DNA from: Friedmanniella luteola
Lineage (GTDB): Bacteria > Actinomycetota > Actinomycetes > Propionibacteriales > Propionibacteriaceae
Assembly: GCF_900105065.1 (NCBI RefSeq)
Contig: NZ_LT629749.1
Location: 2,666,001-2,730,000, forward strand
Reading direction: 5' to 3'
Length of the DNA stretch: 64,000 bases
Shown here: piece after piece, positions 1 to 9,238 of the stretch
Numbering within the stretch: the first letter of the stretch is position 1
How the letters are laid out: every line of letters starts with the position of its first letter
Notes under the pieces: generated by a model
The model's input: the letters and a program-made list of their open reading frames with translations, nothing else
Database searches by the model: none
What the model was told of the DNA's origin: nothing
Program-made: the position numbers and the translations under genes

Positions 1-1169
1 ATGTTCGTGTTGTTGAAGCGCACCTTCGACAGCGTCCGCACCCCGCTGGCGGCCACCATGCCGAACAGGGCGACGCCGGCGCCGCCGAGCACGGGCAGCG
101 GGATGCCCTCGACGACACCGCCGAGCTTGGGGACCAGGCCGAGGACGACGAGCACCCCGCCGGCGAAGGTCGCCACGTACCGCGACTTCACCCGGGTCAT
201 CGAGACCAGGCCGACGTTCTGCGCGAAGGCGGTGTAGGGGAACGTGTTGAACACCCCACCGAGCACCGTCGACAGCCCGTCCGCGCGGAGGCCGTCGGCG
301 AGCTGGCGCGGGGCGACGGGCTTGTCGACGATCTCCCCGATGGCCAGCATGTCGCCGGTGGTCTCGGTCATGATCACCAGCGCGACGACGCACATGGCGA
401 CGACGGCGCTCACCTGGAAGGTGGGCAGGCCGAAGTGGAACGGCGTGCTGACCCCGAACCAGGGCTGGTCGGCGACGGCGCTGAAGTCGGCGAGCCCGAA
501 AGGCAGGGCGACGACCGTGCCGACCAGCAGCCCGGCGAGGATCGAGAGCCGCTTCACCGCGGCCGGCGCGAAGCGCTCGATCAGGATGATCACCAGCAGG
601 GTGAACGCGGCGAAGCCCAGGTCCAGGGGCGCCCCGAAGTCCTCAGTGCCGGTGCCGCCGCCCGCCCAGCCGGCCGCGACGGGCATCAGGCTCAGCCCGA
701 TCACGAGGATGACGGTGCCGGTGACCAGGGGCGGGAAGAAGCGCAGCAGCTTCGCGAACACCGGGGCGAGCAGCATCATGAAGATCCCGCTGGCGATTAC
801 CGAGCCGTAGATCGCGGTCACGCCGTACTCGCTGCCGATGGCGATCATCGGCGAGACCGCGGCGAAGGTGCAGCCCTGCATCAGCGGCAGCCGGACGCCG
901 AAGCGCCAGAAGCCGAGCGACTGGACGAGCGTGGCGACGCCGGCTACGAGCAGGTCGGCGCTGATCAGGTAGGGGATGTCGGAGGCGTCGAGCCGGCCGG
1001 CGGAGACCAGCGCCCCGCCGACGATCAGCGGGACCGCCACCGCCCCCGCGTACATGGCGAGGACGTGCTGCAGGCCGAGCGGGGCCAGCCGGCGCAGCGG
1101 GGGGACCTGGTCGACGGGGTGGGCGGCGGGCGCCGGTGCCGCGGGCGAAGGGGCTGCGGTGGCGGTCAT
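1..1169 (-). CDS. NCS2-family purine (xanthine/urate-type) permease, 3' end outside the window
   Basis: Inner-membrane nucleobase:cation symporter-2; known members take up xanthine, urate or uracil with protons or sodium. Reading the minus strand from ATG 1169 gives about 389 residues before the window edge, so the C-terminus is missing. Seen: an early helix opening with Gln-His (LGLQHVLAMYAG), the helix-8 block ETTGDM with its acidic residue, and the family signature QNVGLVSMTR (near bases 200-225). The ETTGD/QNVG combination fits the purine (xanthine/urate) branch better than the uracil branch, but exact substrate is not readable. GGGAG precedes the ATG at Shine-Dalgarno distance. It stands alone: nudC lies downstream of its start in the same orientation, about 120 bases away. 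Confidence 0.88.
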   Translation of the reverse strand, partial: MTATAAPSPAAPAPAAHPVDQVPPLRRLAPLGLQHVLAMYAGAVAVPLIVGGALVSAGRLDASDIPYLISADLLVAGVATLVQSLGFWRFGVRLPLMQGCTFAAVSPMIAIGSEYGVTAIYGSVIASGIFMMLLAPVFAKLLRFFPPLVTGTVILVIGLSLMPVAAGWAGGGTGTEDFGAPLDLGFAAFTLLVIILIERFAPAAVKRLSILAGLLVGTVVALPFGLADFSAVADQPWFGVSTPFHFGLPTFQVSAVVAMCVVALVIMTETTGDMLAIGEIVDKPVAPRQLADGLRADGLSTVLGGVFNTFPYTAFAQNVGLVSMTRVKSRYVATFAGGVLVVLGLVPKLGGVVEGIPLPVLGGAGVALFGMVAASGVRTLSKVRFNNTN

Positions 1170-1288
1170 GGGAGCTCCCGGGACGTGGGTGGCCAGCACC
1201 AGCACGCTAGGGCCGGTGTGTTGCGGCCCGGTCGCGCCGCGGTGTCGATCGGGTGAAGCGGCCGGCCGGTGGTCCCCGCCGCCGGAGA

Positions 1289-2161
1289 TCAGCGCTTGCT
1301 GAAGGGGTCCTGACCCTCGCGCCAGGTGGCGATCAGCCGGGAGGCGATCGAGCTGGCGCCGGGCAGCCCGAGCTCGCCGGCGTCCAGGGCGGCGGTGAGC
1401 TGGTCGCGGGTGTACCAGGCGGCGTGGCTGATCTCGTCGGTGTCGACGTTGATGACGGTGCTGGTGGCACGGGCGAAGTAGCCGAGCATCAGCGAGCGCG
1501 GGAAGGGCCAGGGCTGGCTGCCGAAGTAGTGCAGCTCGTCGAGGGCGACGTCGACCTCCTCGGCGATCTCGCGGTGGATGGCCTGCTCGGCCGACTCCCC
1601 CGCCTCGACGAAGCCGGCGAGCACCGAGACCCGGTTGCCCCAGTGCTCCTGCCCGCCGAGCAGCAGCCGGTCGTCCTCGTCCACCACGGCCACGATGACG
1701 GCCGGGTCGGTGCGCGGGAAGTGGTCCTCGCCGCAGGACGTGCAGTGCCGGGCGAACCCGCCGTTGATGACCGTGGTGGGGCCACCGCACCGCGGGCAGA
1801 GCGACTCCATCCGGTGCCAGTTCGCGACGGCCGTCGCCGCGGCGGCGATGTCGAGCTCGGCCTCGCCGAGCACCCCGCCGACCTCGCGGAGGTCGTGGAC
1901 CTCACCCTCGGTCAGTGCCTCGACGGCGAAGATCGGTGCCCCGTCGAGCAGGCCGAGCAGGCGGTGGCGCTGGCTGTCGAACTCGACGAACGGCTTGGTC
2001 ATCCGGAGCCGGGTGCCGCCCGGGTTGGTGGTGAACTTCCCGTCCGCCCCGATCTTCAGCAGCTTCGCGTCCGGCGCCCGCCACAGCCCGCTGACCCAGT
2101 CGGTCGAGCGCCGGTGGTGGTCGACGCGGTCGAGGTCGCTCGCCGTCACCCAGGTCGTCAC
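1289..2161 (-). CDS. nudC: NAD(+) diphosphatase NudC (Nudix)
   Basis: 290 aa. Hydrolyses NADH/NAD to NMN(H) and AMP; homologues also remove NAD caps from RNA. Seen: zinc ribbon C122/C125...C140/C143, a complete Nudix box at about 183-205 (GFVEAGES... REIAEE), and the NudC-specific SQPWPFPRS block at about 215-223 that separates it from other Nudix enzymes. Length is usual for the bacterial enzyme. The GTG start at 2161 is supported by a TAGGCT hexamer exactly six bases upstream, implying a leaderless mRNA. It follows adnB in the same orientation, separated by 68 bases, an arrangement close to that recalled in mycobacteria, where nudC also lies beside adnAB. Confidence 0.95.
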   Translation of the reverse strand: MTTWVTASDLDRVDHHRRSTDWVSGLWRAPDAKLLKIGADGKFTTNPGGTRLRMTKPFVEFDSQRHRLLGLLDGAPIFAVEALTEGEVHDLREVGGVLGEAELDIAAAATAVANWHRMESLCPRCGGPTTVINGGFARHCTSCGEDHFPRTDPAVIVAVVDEDDRLLLGGQEHWGNRVSVLAGFVEAGESAEQAIHREIAEEVDVALDELHYFGSQPWPFPRSLMLGYFARATSTVINVDTDEISHAAWYTRDQLTAALDAGELGLPGASSIASRLIATWREGQDPFSKR

Positions 2162-2167
2162 CGCCCC

Positions 2168-2173
2168 AGCCTA
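2168..2173 (-). promoter_or_regulatory. Predicted -10 box for leaderless nudC
   Basis: On the minus strand TAGGCT is followed by six bases (GGGGCG) and then GTG. A -10 hexamer placed here puts the transcription start on the start codon. The same TAnnnT-N6/7-start spacing recurs at many genes in this window. Confidence 0.55.
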
Positions 2174-2229
2174 AGCGACCTCCACCCGTCGTCCCGCCCG
2201 CCTGCGCCGGGCCGCAGCGCCCTCCTCCG

Positions 2230-5200
2230 TCAGGCCCGGTCGAGCAGCAACGCCTCGAGGGTCGCGCGGTCGCCGAGCCCGCGCGGGTGCACCAGCTGGT
2301 CGGACCGGACGTGGTAGAAGACCGCGTCGACCTGCTCGAGCGGCACCTGCTGGACCTCGGCCCAGGCCAGCCGGTAGAGCGCCAGCTGCAGCGGGTCGGC
2401 GTCGTCGAGCCGGCTGGTCTTCCAGTCCACCACCTGCCAGCGGGCGCGGCCCTGATCGTCGTCCGGCAACCGGTAGACCGCGTCGATCCGGCCCCGGACC
2501 AGCCGGCCGCCCAGCAGCAGGCTGAACGGGGCCTCGACGGCGTAGGGCGCGGAGGCACCGAACCGGCCGGCGACGAAGGCCTCGCACAGCTCCCGCAGCT
2601 CGGTCTCGTCCTCGGTGCCCCCGTCGACGCGGTCCGGCAGGTCGTCCGGGTCGACCAGCTGCTGCTGCCCCAGGCCGCCGCTGCCCAGCCGGGGACCGAA
2701 GTAGTGCTCCACCCAGGAGTGGAAGCGGGTGCCGAACCGGGCGGCCCGGGACGGCGGCCGGGGCATCGGCCGGGCGAGGTCGGCGGCGTACCCGTCGGGG
2801 TCGGCGGTCAGCCGCAGCACCGACGTCGCCGAGAGGCTCTCCGGCAGCAGCACGCGCTGCTCTCCCGACCGGGCCGCGGCCAGCTCGGCCAGCAGCTTGT
2901 CGGTGTCGGAGTCCCAGCCGGCCACCACCTCCTCCGCGTCCAGCAGGAGCTGCTCGGCCCCGCCCGCGGGCTCGTAGCTGCCCGTCCGGGCGTTCCGCCG
3001 GCGCGCCGCCTCGACCTGGCCGGCCGCCGCCTGCCGCCGGGCCCAGGCGTCGGGGTCCAGGGGCTTCGGCCAGGGCTGCGGTGCCGCGGCGGTGATCAGG
3101 GGGTTGTCAGGACCGGACGGCGCCGCCTCGGCGACCACCTCGCCCTGCCGGCCGGCCTCGGCCAGGAGGGCCTGCAGGTACCCCGACGGCGTCCGCGGCT
3201 TGCTGAGGTCGGCGCGCCAGTAGTGGCCGGTGCCCACCAGCAGCTGCCGCGCACGGGTGGCCGCCACGTAGGCGAGCCGGTCCTCCGCCAGCAGCTGCTG
3301 GCGGGTCAGCTCGGCCTTGTACGTGGCCAGGCCGGCGTTCGAGGCCTCGTCCAGCTGCGGGATGGAGCCGGCGTCCCCGCGCAGGTCGGCCGGCAGGACG
3401 GCCGGGTTCGTCACCCAGTTGTCGGTCACCCGGTCGCTGGGGAACACGCCCTTCATCAGCGCGGGCAGGAAGACGACCTCCCACTCCAGACCCTTGGCCT
3501 TGTGCACCGTCAGCAGCTTGACGGCCTCGCGGTCCGACGGCACCGCCTGCTCCAGGCCGGCGCCCTGGTCGATCTCGGCCTGGAAGTAGGCCAGCAGCCC
3601 GGACAGCGACGCCTCCCCGTCGACGTCGACGTAGTCGGCCACGGCGTCGAGGAAGGTGCCCAGCTGGTCACGCCGGTTGCTCTGCTCGAACTCCCGGGTG
3701 GCCACCAGCTCGACGTCGAGCCCGAGCGTCACGATGATCCGCCGCGTCAGGTCGAGCAGCGGCTCGTCGCTGTGCCGGCGCAGGTACGCCAGCTCGGCGG
3801 CCAGCCGCGCGAACCGCTCGCGGGCGGCCGCGGAGTACGGCGCGTCGCCGGGGTTCTCCAGCGCGTCGAGGAGGCTGACCACCTCGGTGGGGTCCACCCC
3901 GGCGACGGCGTCGGACAGGGCGGCGACGACGTCCGGCGGCGCTCCGGCGTCGGCGGCCGTCTCGGCCCGGTGGAGGTCACCGCCGCGGGCCAGGTCCCGG
4001 GCCCGACGGCCCAGCAGGGCGAGGTCACGAGGGCCGATCTGCCAGCGCGGACCGCCGAGCAGACGGATCAGGTCCGGGTTGGCAGTGACGTCGTTGACCA
4101 GCCGCAGGGTCGCCGTGACGTCGACCACCTCGGGCAGGTGCAGCAGCCCGCCCAGGCCGACGATCTCCACCGGCACGTCCCGGGCGCTCAGCTCGGCGTA
4201 GAGCGGGGCGATGTCGGCGTTGCGGCGGGTGAGCACGGCGATGTCGGCCCAGTGGGGGGCCCGGCCGTCGGTGTGCGCGGCGACGATCTGGTCACCGATC
4301 CAGCGGACCTCCTCCGGCCAGGTGTCGAAGGTCGCCGCCCGGACGGTGCCGCGCGGGGTGCCCTCGGGCGCCAGCAGCAGCCCCAGCCCGTCCTGGGCCG
4401 CGTCGCCGCTGGCGCCGGGGAGGGTCGTCGAGCGGAGGGGCCGGCTGAGCTCGTTGGCCACGTCGAGGATGCTCTGGCCGCTGCGCCGGTTGACGGTGAG
4501 GGCGAACCGGCGGCTGGGACTGCGGTCGGCCCGGGGGAAGTCGCCGGCGAAGCCGAGGATGTTGCTGGCCGCGGCCCCGCGCCAGCCGTAGATGGCCTGG
4601 AAGGGGTCGCCGACGGCGGTGACCGGGTGCCCCAGGCCGAGCGAGGGAACCGGCCCCGAGAACAGGTGCCGCAGCGTGATCGCCTGGGCGGCGGACGTGT
4701 CCTGGTACTCGTCGAGCAGCACCACCCTGAAGGCCGCCCGCAGGCTCGCCGACACCTGCGGCACCTCCTCGGCGAGGCGGGCGGCGATGGCCATCTGGTC
4801 GGCGAACTCGACCAGGCCCAGCCGCCGCTTGAGCTCCTGGTAGTCCAGCACCAGGCTGGCCAGCTCCAGCCGTTCCTGGGCCGCGATGACCGCCTTCTTC
4901 ACGTCGACGTAGACGTTGCCGTAGCGGTTCGGCGGCGCCGACTCCCAGCCCAGCAGCATCTCCCGGGCCTGGGCGTCCAGCGCCTCCGCGGCCACCAGGT
5001 GCGACTGCAGCTCGGCGTCGAGCTTGAGCACCCGCTCCGTCACCGTGGCCGGCCGCAGCCGGGACAGGAACTCGAAGGGCCCGGCGGCGGCCTTGACCAC
5101 CCGGGACGCCAGCCGGTAGCGGGTGGCCCCGCTGACCATCGTCGGGTCGGCCTCGTAGCCCAGCCGCAGCCCGTGCTCGGAGACCAGCCGGGCGGCGAAC

Positions 5201-5562
5201 GCGTCGTAGGTCATCACCAGCTGCTCGCCCGACTCGTCGACCCCGCGGTCGGAGACGACGCCCGCCTTGAGCAGCGCCGCGCGGACCCGGGCGGACAGCT
5301 CGGCGGCGGCCTTCCGGGTGAAGGTGAGGCCCAGCACCTCCTCGGGCCGGACCGCGCCGGTGCCGACCAGCCAGACCACGCGGGCGGCCATCACCGTCGT
5401 CTTGCCGGACCCGGCGCCGGCGATGATGACGCCCGGCTCCAGCGGTGCGGTGATGGCGTCGAGCTGCTGGGCGGAGAAGGCGATGCCGAGGGCTTCGACG
5501 AGGTCGTCGGTGTCCCGCAGCCGACGGGTCGGGGCTGGCGGGGTCAGCAGGTGGAGGCTCAC
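2230..5562 (-). CDS. adnB: ATP-dependent helicase-nuclease subunit AdnB
   Basis: 1110 aa, UvrD/RecB-like. With AdnA it forms the actinobacterial heterodimeric motor-nuclease that resects double-strand breaks. Seen in order: Walker A GAGSGKTT at about 49-56, UvrD-type Walker B LLDEYQDTS near 285, motif GDPFQAIYGWRG, the superfamily-1A block LLTVHKAKGLEW, and a C-terminal PD-(D/E)XK nuclease with VVDWKTSRL. Both motor and nuclease motifs look intact. Its GTG start overlaps the adnA stop in a GTGA tetranucleotide (5559-5562), so the subunits are translationally coupled. Length is close to the mycobacterial AdnB. AddA or RecB are the alternatives, but a tandem of two helicase-nucleases without RecC/RecD is the AdnAB layout. 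Confidence 0.92.
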   Translation of the reverse strand: MSLHLLTPPAPTRRLRDTDDLVEALGIAFSAQQLDAITAPLEPGVIIAGAGSGKTTVMAARVVWLVGTGAVRPEEVLGLTFTRKAAAELSARVRAALLKAGVVSDRGVDESGEQLVMTYDAFAARLVSEHGLRLGYEADPTMVSGATRYRLASRVVKAAAGPFEFLSRLRPATVTERVLKLDAELQSHLVAAEALDAQAREMLLGWESAPPNRYGNVYVDVKKAVIAAQERLELASLVLDYQELKRRLGLVEFADQMAIAARLAEEVPQVSASLRAAFRVVLLDEYQDTSAAQAITLRHLFSGPVPSLGLGHPVTAVGDPFQAIYGWRGAAASNILGFAGDFPRADRSPSRRFALTVNRRSGQSILDVANELSRPLRSTTLPGASGDAAQDGLGLLLAPEGTPRGTVRAATFDTWPEEVRWIGDQIVAAHTDGRAPHWADIAVLTRRNADIAPLYAELSARDVPVEIVGLGGLLHLPEVVDVTATLRLVNDVTANPDLIRLLGGPRWQIGPRDLALLGRRARDLARGGDLHRAETAADAGAPPDVVAALSDAVAGVDPTEVVSLLDALENPGDAPYSAAARERFARLAAELAYLRRHSDEPLLDLTRRIIVTLGLDVELVATREFEQSNRRDQLGTFLDAVADYVDVDGEASLSGLLAYFQAEIDQGAGLEQAVPSDREAVKLLTVHKAKGLEWEVVFLPALMKGVFPSDRVTDNWVTNPAVLPADLRGDAGSIPQLDEASNAGLATYKAELTRQQLLAEDRLAYVAATRARQLLVGTGHYWRADLSKPRTPSGYLQALLAEAGRQGEVVAEAAPSGPDNPLITAAAPQPWPKPLDPDAWARRQAAAGQVEAARRRNARTGSYEPAGGAEQLLLDAEEVVAGWDSDTDKLLAELAAARSGEQRVLLPESLSATSVLRLTADPDGYAADLARPMPRPPSRAARFGTRFHSWVEHYFGPRLGSGGLGQQQLVDPDDLPDRVDGGTEDETELRELCEAFVAGRFGASAPYAVEAPFSLLLGGRLVRGRIDAVYRLPDDDQGRARWQVVDWKTSRLDDADPLQLALYRLAWAEVQQVPLEQVDAVFYHVRSDQLVHPRGLGDRATLEALLLDRA

Positions 5563-8500
5563 GCGACCACCTGCTGACCGGCGGACTGGGTGGGGCAGCT
5601 GCCACGGAAGGGGCAGTAGCGGCAGGCGGCGCCGATCCGGGCCTCGAAGCGCTCGGAGCGGATCACCGACGCCGCCTCGGCGAGCCGCCGGTGCACCCAG
5701 GTCGGCTGGGTGGCGCCCTCGCCGACCGGGTCGTCGGTCTCGGGCAGCCCGAGCGGGAACGGCACGTCGTCCAGCGACGCCTGCTGGAACACCCTGGGGT
5801 GGCCGGTGGTGCCGTCGGGGAGCCGCAGGTAGACCAGCTCGGCCCCCGCCGGCCGGGCCCCGGGGCCGGCGACCTCGGCGAACGCGTCGGCCTGGACGGC
5901 CAGCTGGTAGACCCCCAGCTGGTCCTGCAGGGCCACGTCGGCGGCGGCCGGGGCGGCCCGCGAGGTCTTGAAGTCCACGATCCGCACCCGGCCGTCAGGG
6001 TCCCGCTCGACGCGGTCGGCCGTCCCGGTCAGGTGCACCCGCTCGTCGCCGAGCTCGACGTCGCAGCTGAACGGCACCTCCGTGCCGAGCAGCTGCTGAC
6101 CGGGCCGGCCGGCCTGCCAGGCGGCGAACCGCTCCAGCGCCGACTCGGCCTCCACCCGCTCGACCGCCGACAGCCAGTTGGCGTCGAAGTCGAGCTGGTT
6201 CCAGACGGCGTCCAGGTGGGCGGTCAGCTCCTCCGGGTCGTCGGTCTGCGCGCCGTGCTCGGCGAGCACGTGCACCAGCGAGCCGAAGCTGGCCGCGGTG
6301 GTGCGGACCGGCTCGCCGTGCGCCTGCCGGGCCAGGAACCACTGGCGCGGGCAGGCGAGCACGTTGCCCAGCTGGCTGCCGGACAGCCGGACGGCGGCGT
6401 CGGGCGCGACCACCGGCCCGGGCGCGTCGCTGAGCTCGCGCATCCCCCACCAGGAGACCGGCTGCGCGGCGGGCACCAGGGGGCGACCGTCGGGTCCGGT
6501 GGCGTCGGCCAGCCGGGCCAGCCGGAGGGCGGCCTGCTCCCGCAGGGGCGGCGGCGCCTCCGGGTCGACGCTGACCCGGCGCAGCTCACCGACCAGTGCG
6601 GCCAGCGAGAGCGGCCGGCGGGGGCGGCCGGGCAGCAGCTGGACGGTGACGCCCAGCTCGGGCAGGAAGCGGGACGGCTGGTCGCCCTCCCCCTCCGTGC
6701 CGGCGACGGCGGTGACCACCAGCCGGCTGCGGGCCCGGGTGCAGGCGACGTAGAACAGCCGGCGCTCCTCGGCGATCCGCTGGGCCGTGGGCACGGCGTC
6801 GGAGACGCCGCGCCGTCCCAGCCGGTCGGCCTCCAGCAGCGAGCCGCGTCGGCGGACGTCGGGCCAGGTGCCCTCCTGCACCCCGGCGACGACGACGAGC
6901 TCCCACTCCAGGCCCTTCGAGCGGTGCGCGGTCAGCACCCGGACGCCGCCGCCCCGCAGCTCGGACTCGCGCAGGGTGTCGGCCGGGATCTGCTGGCCCT
7001 CCACCTCGGCCAGGAAGCCGGTGACGCCGCGGAGCCCGGCGACCTCCTCGCTGCGGGCGGCGATGTCGAACAGCGCGCAGACGGCGTCGAGGTCGCGGTT
7101 GGCCCGACGGCCGGTGTCGCCGCCGTAGGCCGCCTCCCGGCGCAGCCGCGCCGGCCAGCCGGTCCGCGACCAGAGCGTCCAGAGCACCTCCTCGGCGGTG
7201 CTGCCGCCGGTGACCGCCCGCTCGCAGCGGCCGAGCAGGTCGGCCAGGCCGGCCGCCGCCTCCGCGTCGGCCCCGCCGTCGCACTCCGCGAGCAGCTCGG
7301 GCTGGCGCAGCGCGAGCGCCAGCAGCTCCGCCGACGGCCGGGGCAGCGCCGTCCCGGCCAGCTCGGCCCGCTCCGCCTGCCGCAGCGCGCGTCCCAGCCG
7401 GCGGGTGGCCATGGCGTCCAGCCCCCCGAGCGGGGAGGTGAGCAGCAGCTGCGCCTCCTCCGGCCCCAGCACCCGGCTGCGGGTCGCCACCTGGAGCGCC
7501 AGCAGCAGCGGGCGGACCGCCGGGTCCGCCGACAGCGGGATCTCGTCGCCCGCCACCTCGACGGGCACGCCGGCGGCGACGAGCGCCCGGGCCAGCGGCG
7601 GGATGCTCGCGCGCCCGGAGCGGACGAGCACCGCCATCTCCTCCCAGGCGATGCCGTCGCGCAGGTGCGCGGCGCGGAGGATCTCGGCGATGTGCTCCGC
7701 CTCCGCGCCCGCGCTGGTGCAGGTCAGCACCTCGACGCGGCCGCGGGGGCGCGTCGGGTCGGTGGTGGGGTGCCGGAAGGCCTGGTAGACCTCGGGCGGC
7801 AGCGAGCGCGGGATGCCGAGGCGGGAGGCGACGCTGCGGCTGGCCGCGAGCAGGGCCGGGCCGAAGCGGCGGGTCTGCTGCAGGGCCAGCACCGGCGCCG
7901 GGGCGCCGTCCCGGGTGCGGAACAGGTCGGGGAAGTCGAGGATCCCGCGCGCCTCGGCGCCCCGGAAGGCGTAGATGGACTGGTCGGGGTCCCCGACCAC
8001 CACCACGTCCGCCCCCGCCCCGGCGATGGTCTGCAGCAGCCGCACCTGGGCCGGGTCGGTGTCCTGGTACTCATCGACGAAGACGCAGCCGATCTCGCGC
8101 CGCAGCGTCGCGACGACGTCGGGGTCGGTCAGCAGGATGCGGCTGCGGTGCACCAGCTCGGCGTAGTCGAGCACGCCCTCGGCGTCCATCACGTCGAGGT
8201 ACTCCTCGAAGAACTCCCCGATGCTCACCCACTCGGCGCGGCCGGCCGCACGGCCGGCGGCGATCACGTCGTCGGGGTCCATGCCCAGCTGGCGGGCCTT
8301 GGCGAGGACGGCCCGCACCTCGCTGGCGAAGGCGCGGGTGGGGAAGGCGCGGGCGAGGCTCTCCGGCCAGTCGGCGTGGTGGGTCTCCAGGCTGCCCTGC
8401 AGCGTCTCCCGCACCCGGAAGTCCTGCTCGGGCCCGGTCAGCAGCCGGACCGGTGCCGAGGCGCCGGACGTCGCGCCGCTGTCGTTCTCGGCGCCCAGCC

Positions 8501-8846
8501 GCTCGCCGAAGCGCCGGACCAGGGCGTAGCAGAAGGCGTGGAAGGTCATGGCCATCGGCGTCACGACGGTGCGGCCGAGCCGGGCGGCGATCCGGGTGCG
8601 CAGGTCCGCCGCGGCGCGCCGGGAGAACGTCAGCACCAGGATGCTGTCCGGCGTCGCGCCGCGCTGCTCGATCCGGGCTACCACCGACTCGACCAGGGTG
8701 GTCGTCTTGCCGGTGCCCGGCCCGGCGAGCACCAGCAGCGGCCCGCCCGGGTGGTCGACGACGGCCTGCTGCGCGGCGTCGAGCCGGGGCGGGGCGGCGG
8801 CGGAGCCCGCGGCGAGGGGGGCGGCGGAGCGGACGAGGCGGTACAT
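5559..8846 (-). CDS. adnA: ATP-dependent helicase-nuclease subunit AdnA
   Basis: 1095 aa, first gene of the adnAB pair. Seen: Q-motif region DAAQQAVVDH, Walker A AGPGTGKTT (about 41-49), Walker B VFVDEYQDTDPAQ, GDPDQSIYAFRG, LTAHRSKGLEW, and a C-terminal nuclease block RIVDFKTSRA. One cysteine at about C832 (ACPRQWF) plus C1075, C1078 and C1084 at the extreme C-terminus form the 4-Cys pattern that in AddB/AdnA-type nucleases wraps the nuclease domain round an iron-sulfur cluster. The start is ATG 8846. A PafBC-type damage promoter lies 63-85 bases upstream, so induction by DNA damage is expected; adnAB is recalled as a member of that regulon in mycobacteria. Confidence 0.92.
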   Translation of the reverse strand: MYRLVRSAAPLAAGSAAAPPRLDAAQQAVVDHPGGPLLVLAGPGTGKTTTLVESVVARIEQRGATPDSILVLTFSRRAAADLRTRIAARLGRTVVTPMAMTFHAFCYALVRRFGERLGAENDSGATSGASAPVRLLTGPEQDFRVRETLQGSLETHHADWPESLARAFPTRAFASEVRAVLAKARQLGMDPDDVIAAGRAAGRAEWVSIGEFFEEYLDVMDAEGVLDYAELVHRSRILLTDPDVVATLRREIGCVFVDEYQDTDPAQVRLLQTIAGAGADVVVVGDPDQSIYAFRGAEARGILDFPDLFRTRDGAPAPVLALQQTRRFGPALLAASRSVASRLGIPRSLPPEVYQAFRHPTTDPTRPRGRVEVLTCTSAGAEAEHIAEILRAAHLRDGIAWEEMAVLVRSGRASIPPLARALVAAGVPVEVAGDEIPLSADPAVRPLLLALQVATRSRVLGPEEAQLLLTSPLGGLDAMATRRLGRALRQAERAELAGTALPRPSAELLALALRQPELLAECDGGADAEAAAGLADLLGRCERAVTGGSTAEEVLWTLWSRTGWPARLRREAAYGGDTGRRANRDLDAVCALFDIAARSEEVAGLRGVTGFLAEVEGQQIPADTLRESELRGGGVRVLTAHRSKGLEWELVVVAGVQEGTWPDVRRRGSLLEADRLGRRGVSDAVPTAQRIAEERRLFYVACTRARSRLVVTAVAGTEGEGDQPSRFLPELGVTVQLLPGRPRRPLSLAALVGELRRVSVDPEAPPPLREQAALRLARLADATGPDGRPLVPAAQPVSWWGMRELSDAPGPVVAPDAAVRLSGSQLGNVLACPRQWFLARQAHGEPVRTTAASFGSLVHVLAEHGAQTDDPEELTAHLDAVWNQLDFDANWLSAVERVEAESALERFAAWQAGRPGQQLLGTEVPFSCDVELGDERVHLTGTADRVERDPDGRVRIVDFKTSRAAPAAADVALQDQLGVYQLAVQADAFAEVAGPGARPAGAELVYLRLPDGTTGHPRVFQQASLDDVPFPLGLPETDDPVGEGATQPTWVHRRLAEAASVIRSERFEARIGAACRYCPFRGSCPTQSAGQQVVA

Positions 8847-8908
8847 GCGGTGCGGTGCGTCCCTGCGGTTCGGGCCCGGGGGCGGGCGGCGTGGGTGCGG
8901 TGAGTCCT

Positions 8909-8931
8909 ATTCGACCAGACGCCACCGACAA
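8909..8931 (-). promoter_or_regulatory. Predicted PafBC (RecA-NDp-type) promoter of adnAB
   Basis: Minus strand reads TTGTCGGTG, eight bases, then TCGAAT. The published mycobacterial RecA-NDp consensus is TTGTCRGTG-N8-TAnnnT, bound by the PafBC activator in the LexA-independent damage response. The upstream half is a perfect match with exact N8 spacing; the -10 differs at its second base. The implied start site is about 55 bases before the adnA ATG. Confidence 0.6.
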
Positions 8932-9238
8932 AGCCGCGGTCGTCGCCGGGCGGGACACGGAGTGCGGCGGGGGTGGAGCACACCGCGGAGCCAGCGCCCG
9001 GACGAGCAGCGCGTGCTGGGCGGGGACAGCCCGGCGGGGTCGGGCCCTGTCCCGATCCAGCACTCGGCAGCCCCGCCGGCCGACCCCGCCAGGCCGCGTC
9101 GAGGACGTGCTGCCGTCCCGGCCACCGTGGTCGCCGGCAGCGCCAGGAAGCCGAGGGTCGCGGCGGTCAGCTCCGGGGTCACCGGCACGAAGTCGAAGCC
9201 GGAGGAGCGGCCGGGACGCACCCGACGGCCCCGGCGTC
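8932..9238. other. Intergenic stretch without a supportable gene
   Basis: Between the adnA promoter and the end of serB. A 104-codon minus-strand frame (8907-9221) is open here, but its product resembles no family I know, its C-terminal two thirds is Arg/Pro/Gly-rich low-complexity sequence, and it would overlap the adnA promoter. Only about the first 35 residues look protein-like. I see no RNA gene or clear hairpin. Confidence 0.4.

Noticed and set aside
2890-2920. Further TTGTCGGTG boxes at about 2897, 18596 and 19191
   Set aside because: They lie inside genes and no TAnnnT follows at eight bases.
2287-8903. Two plus-strand frames of over 1000 codons opposite adnB and adnA
   Set aside because: Same artefact: compositionally biased shadow of real helicase genes with full motif sets.
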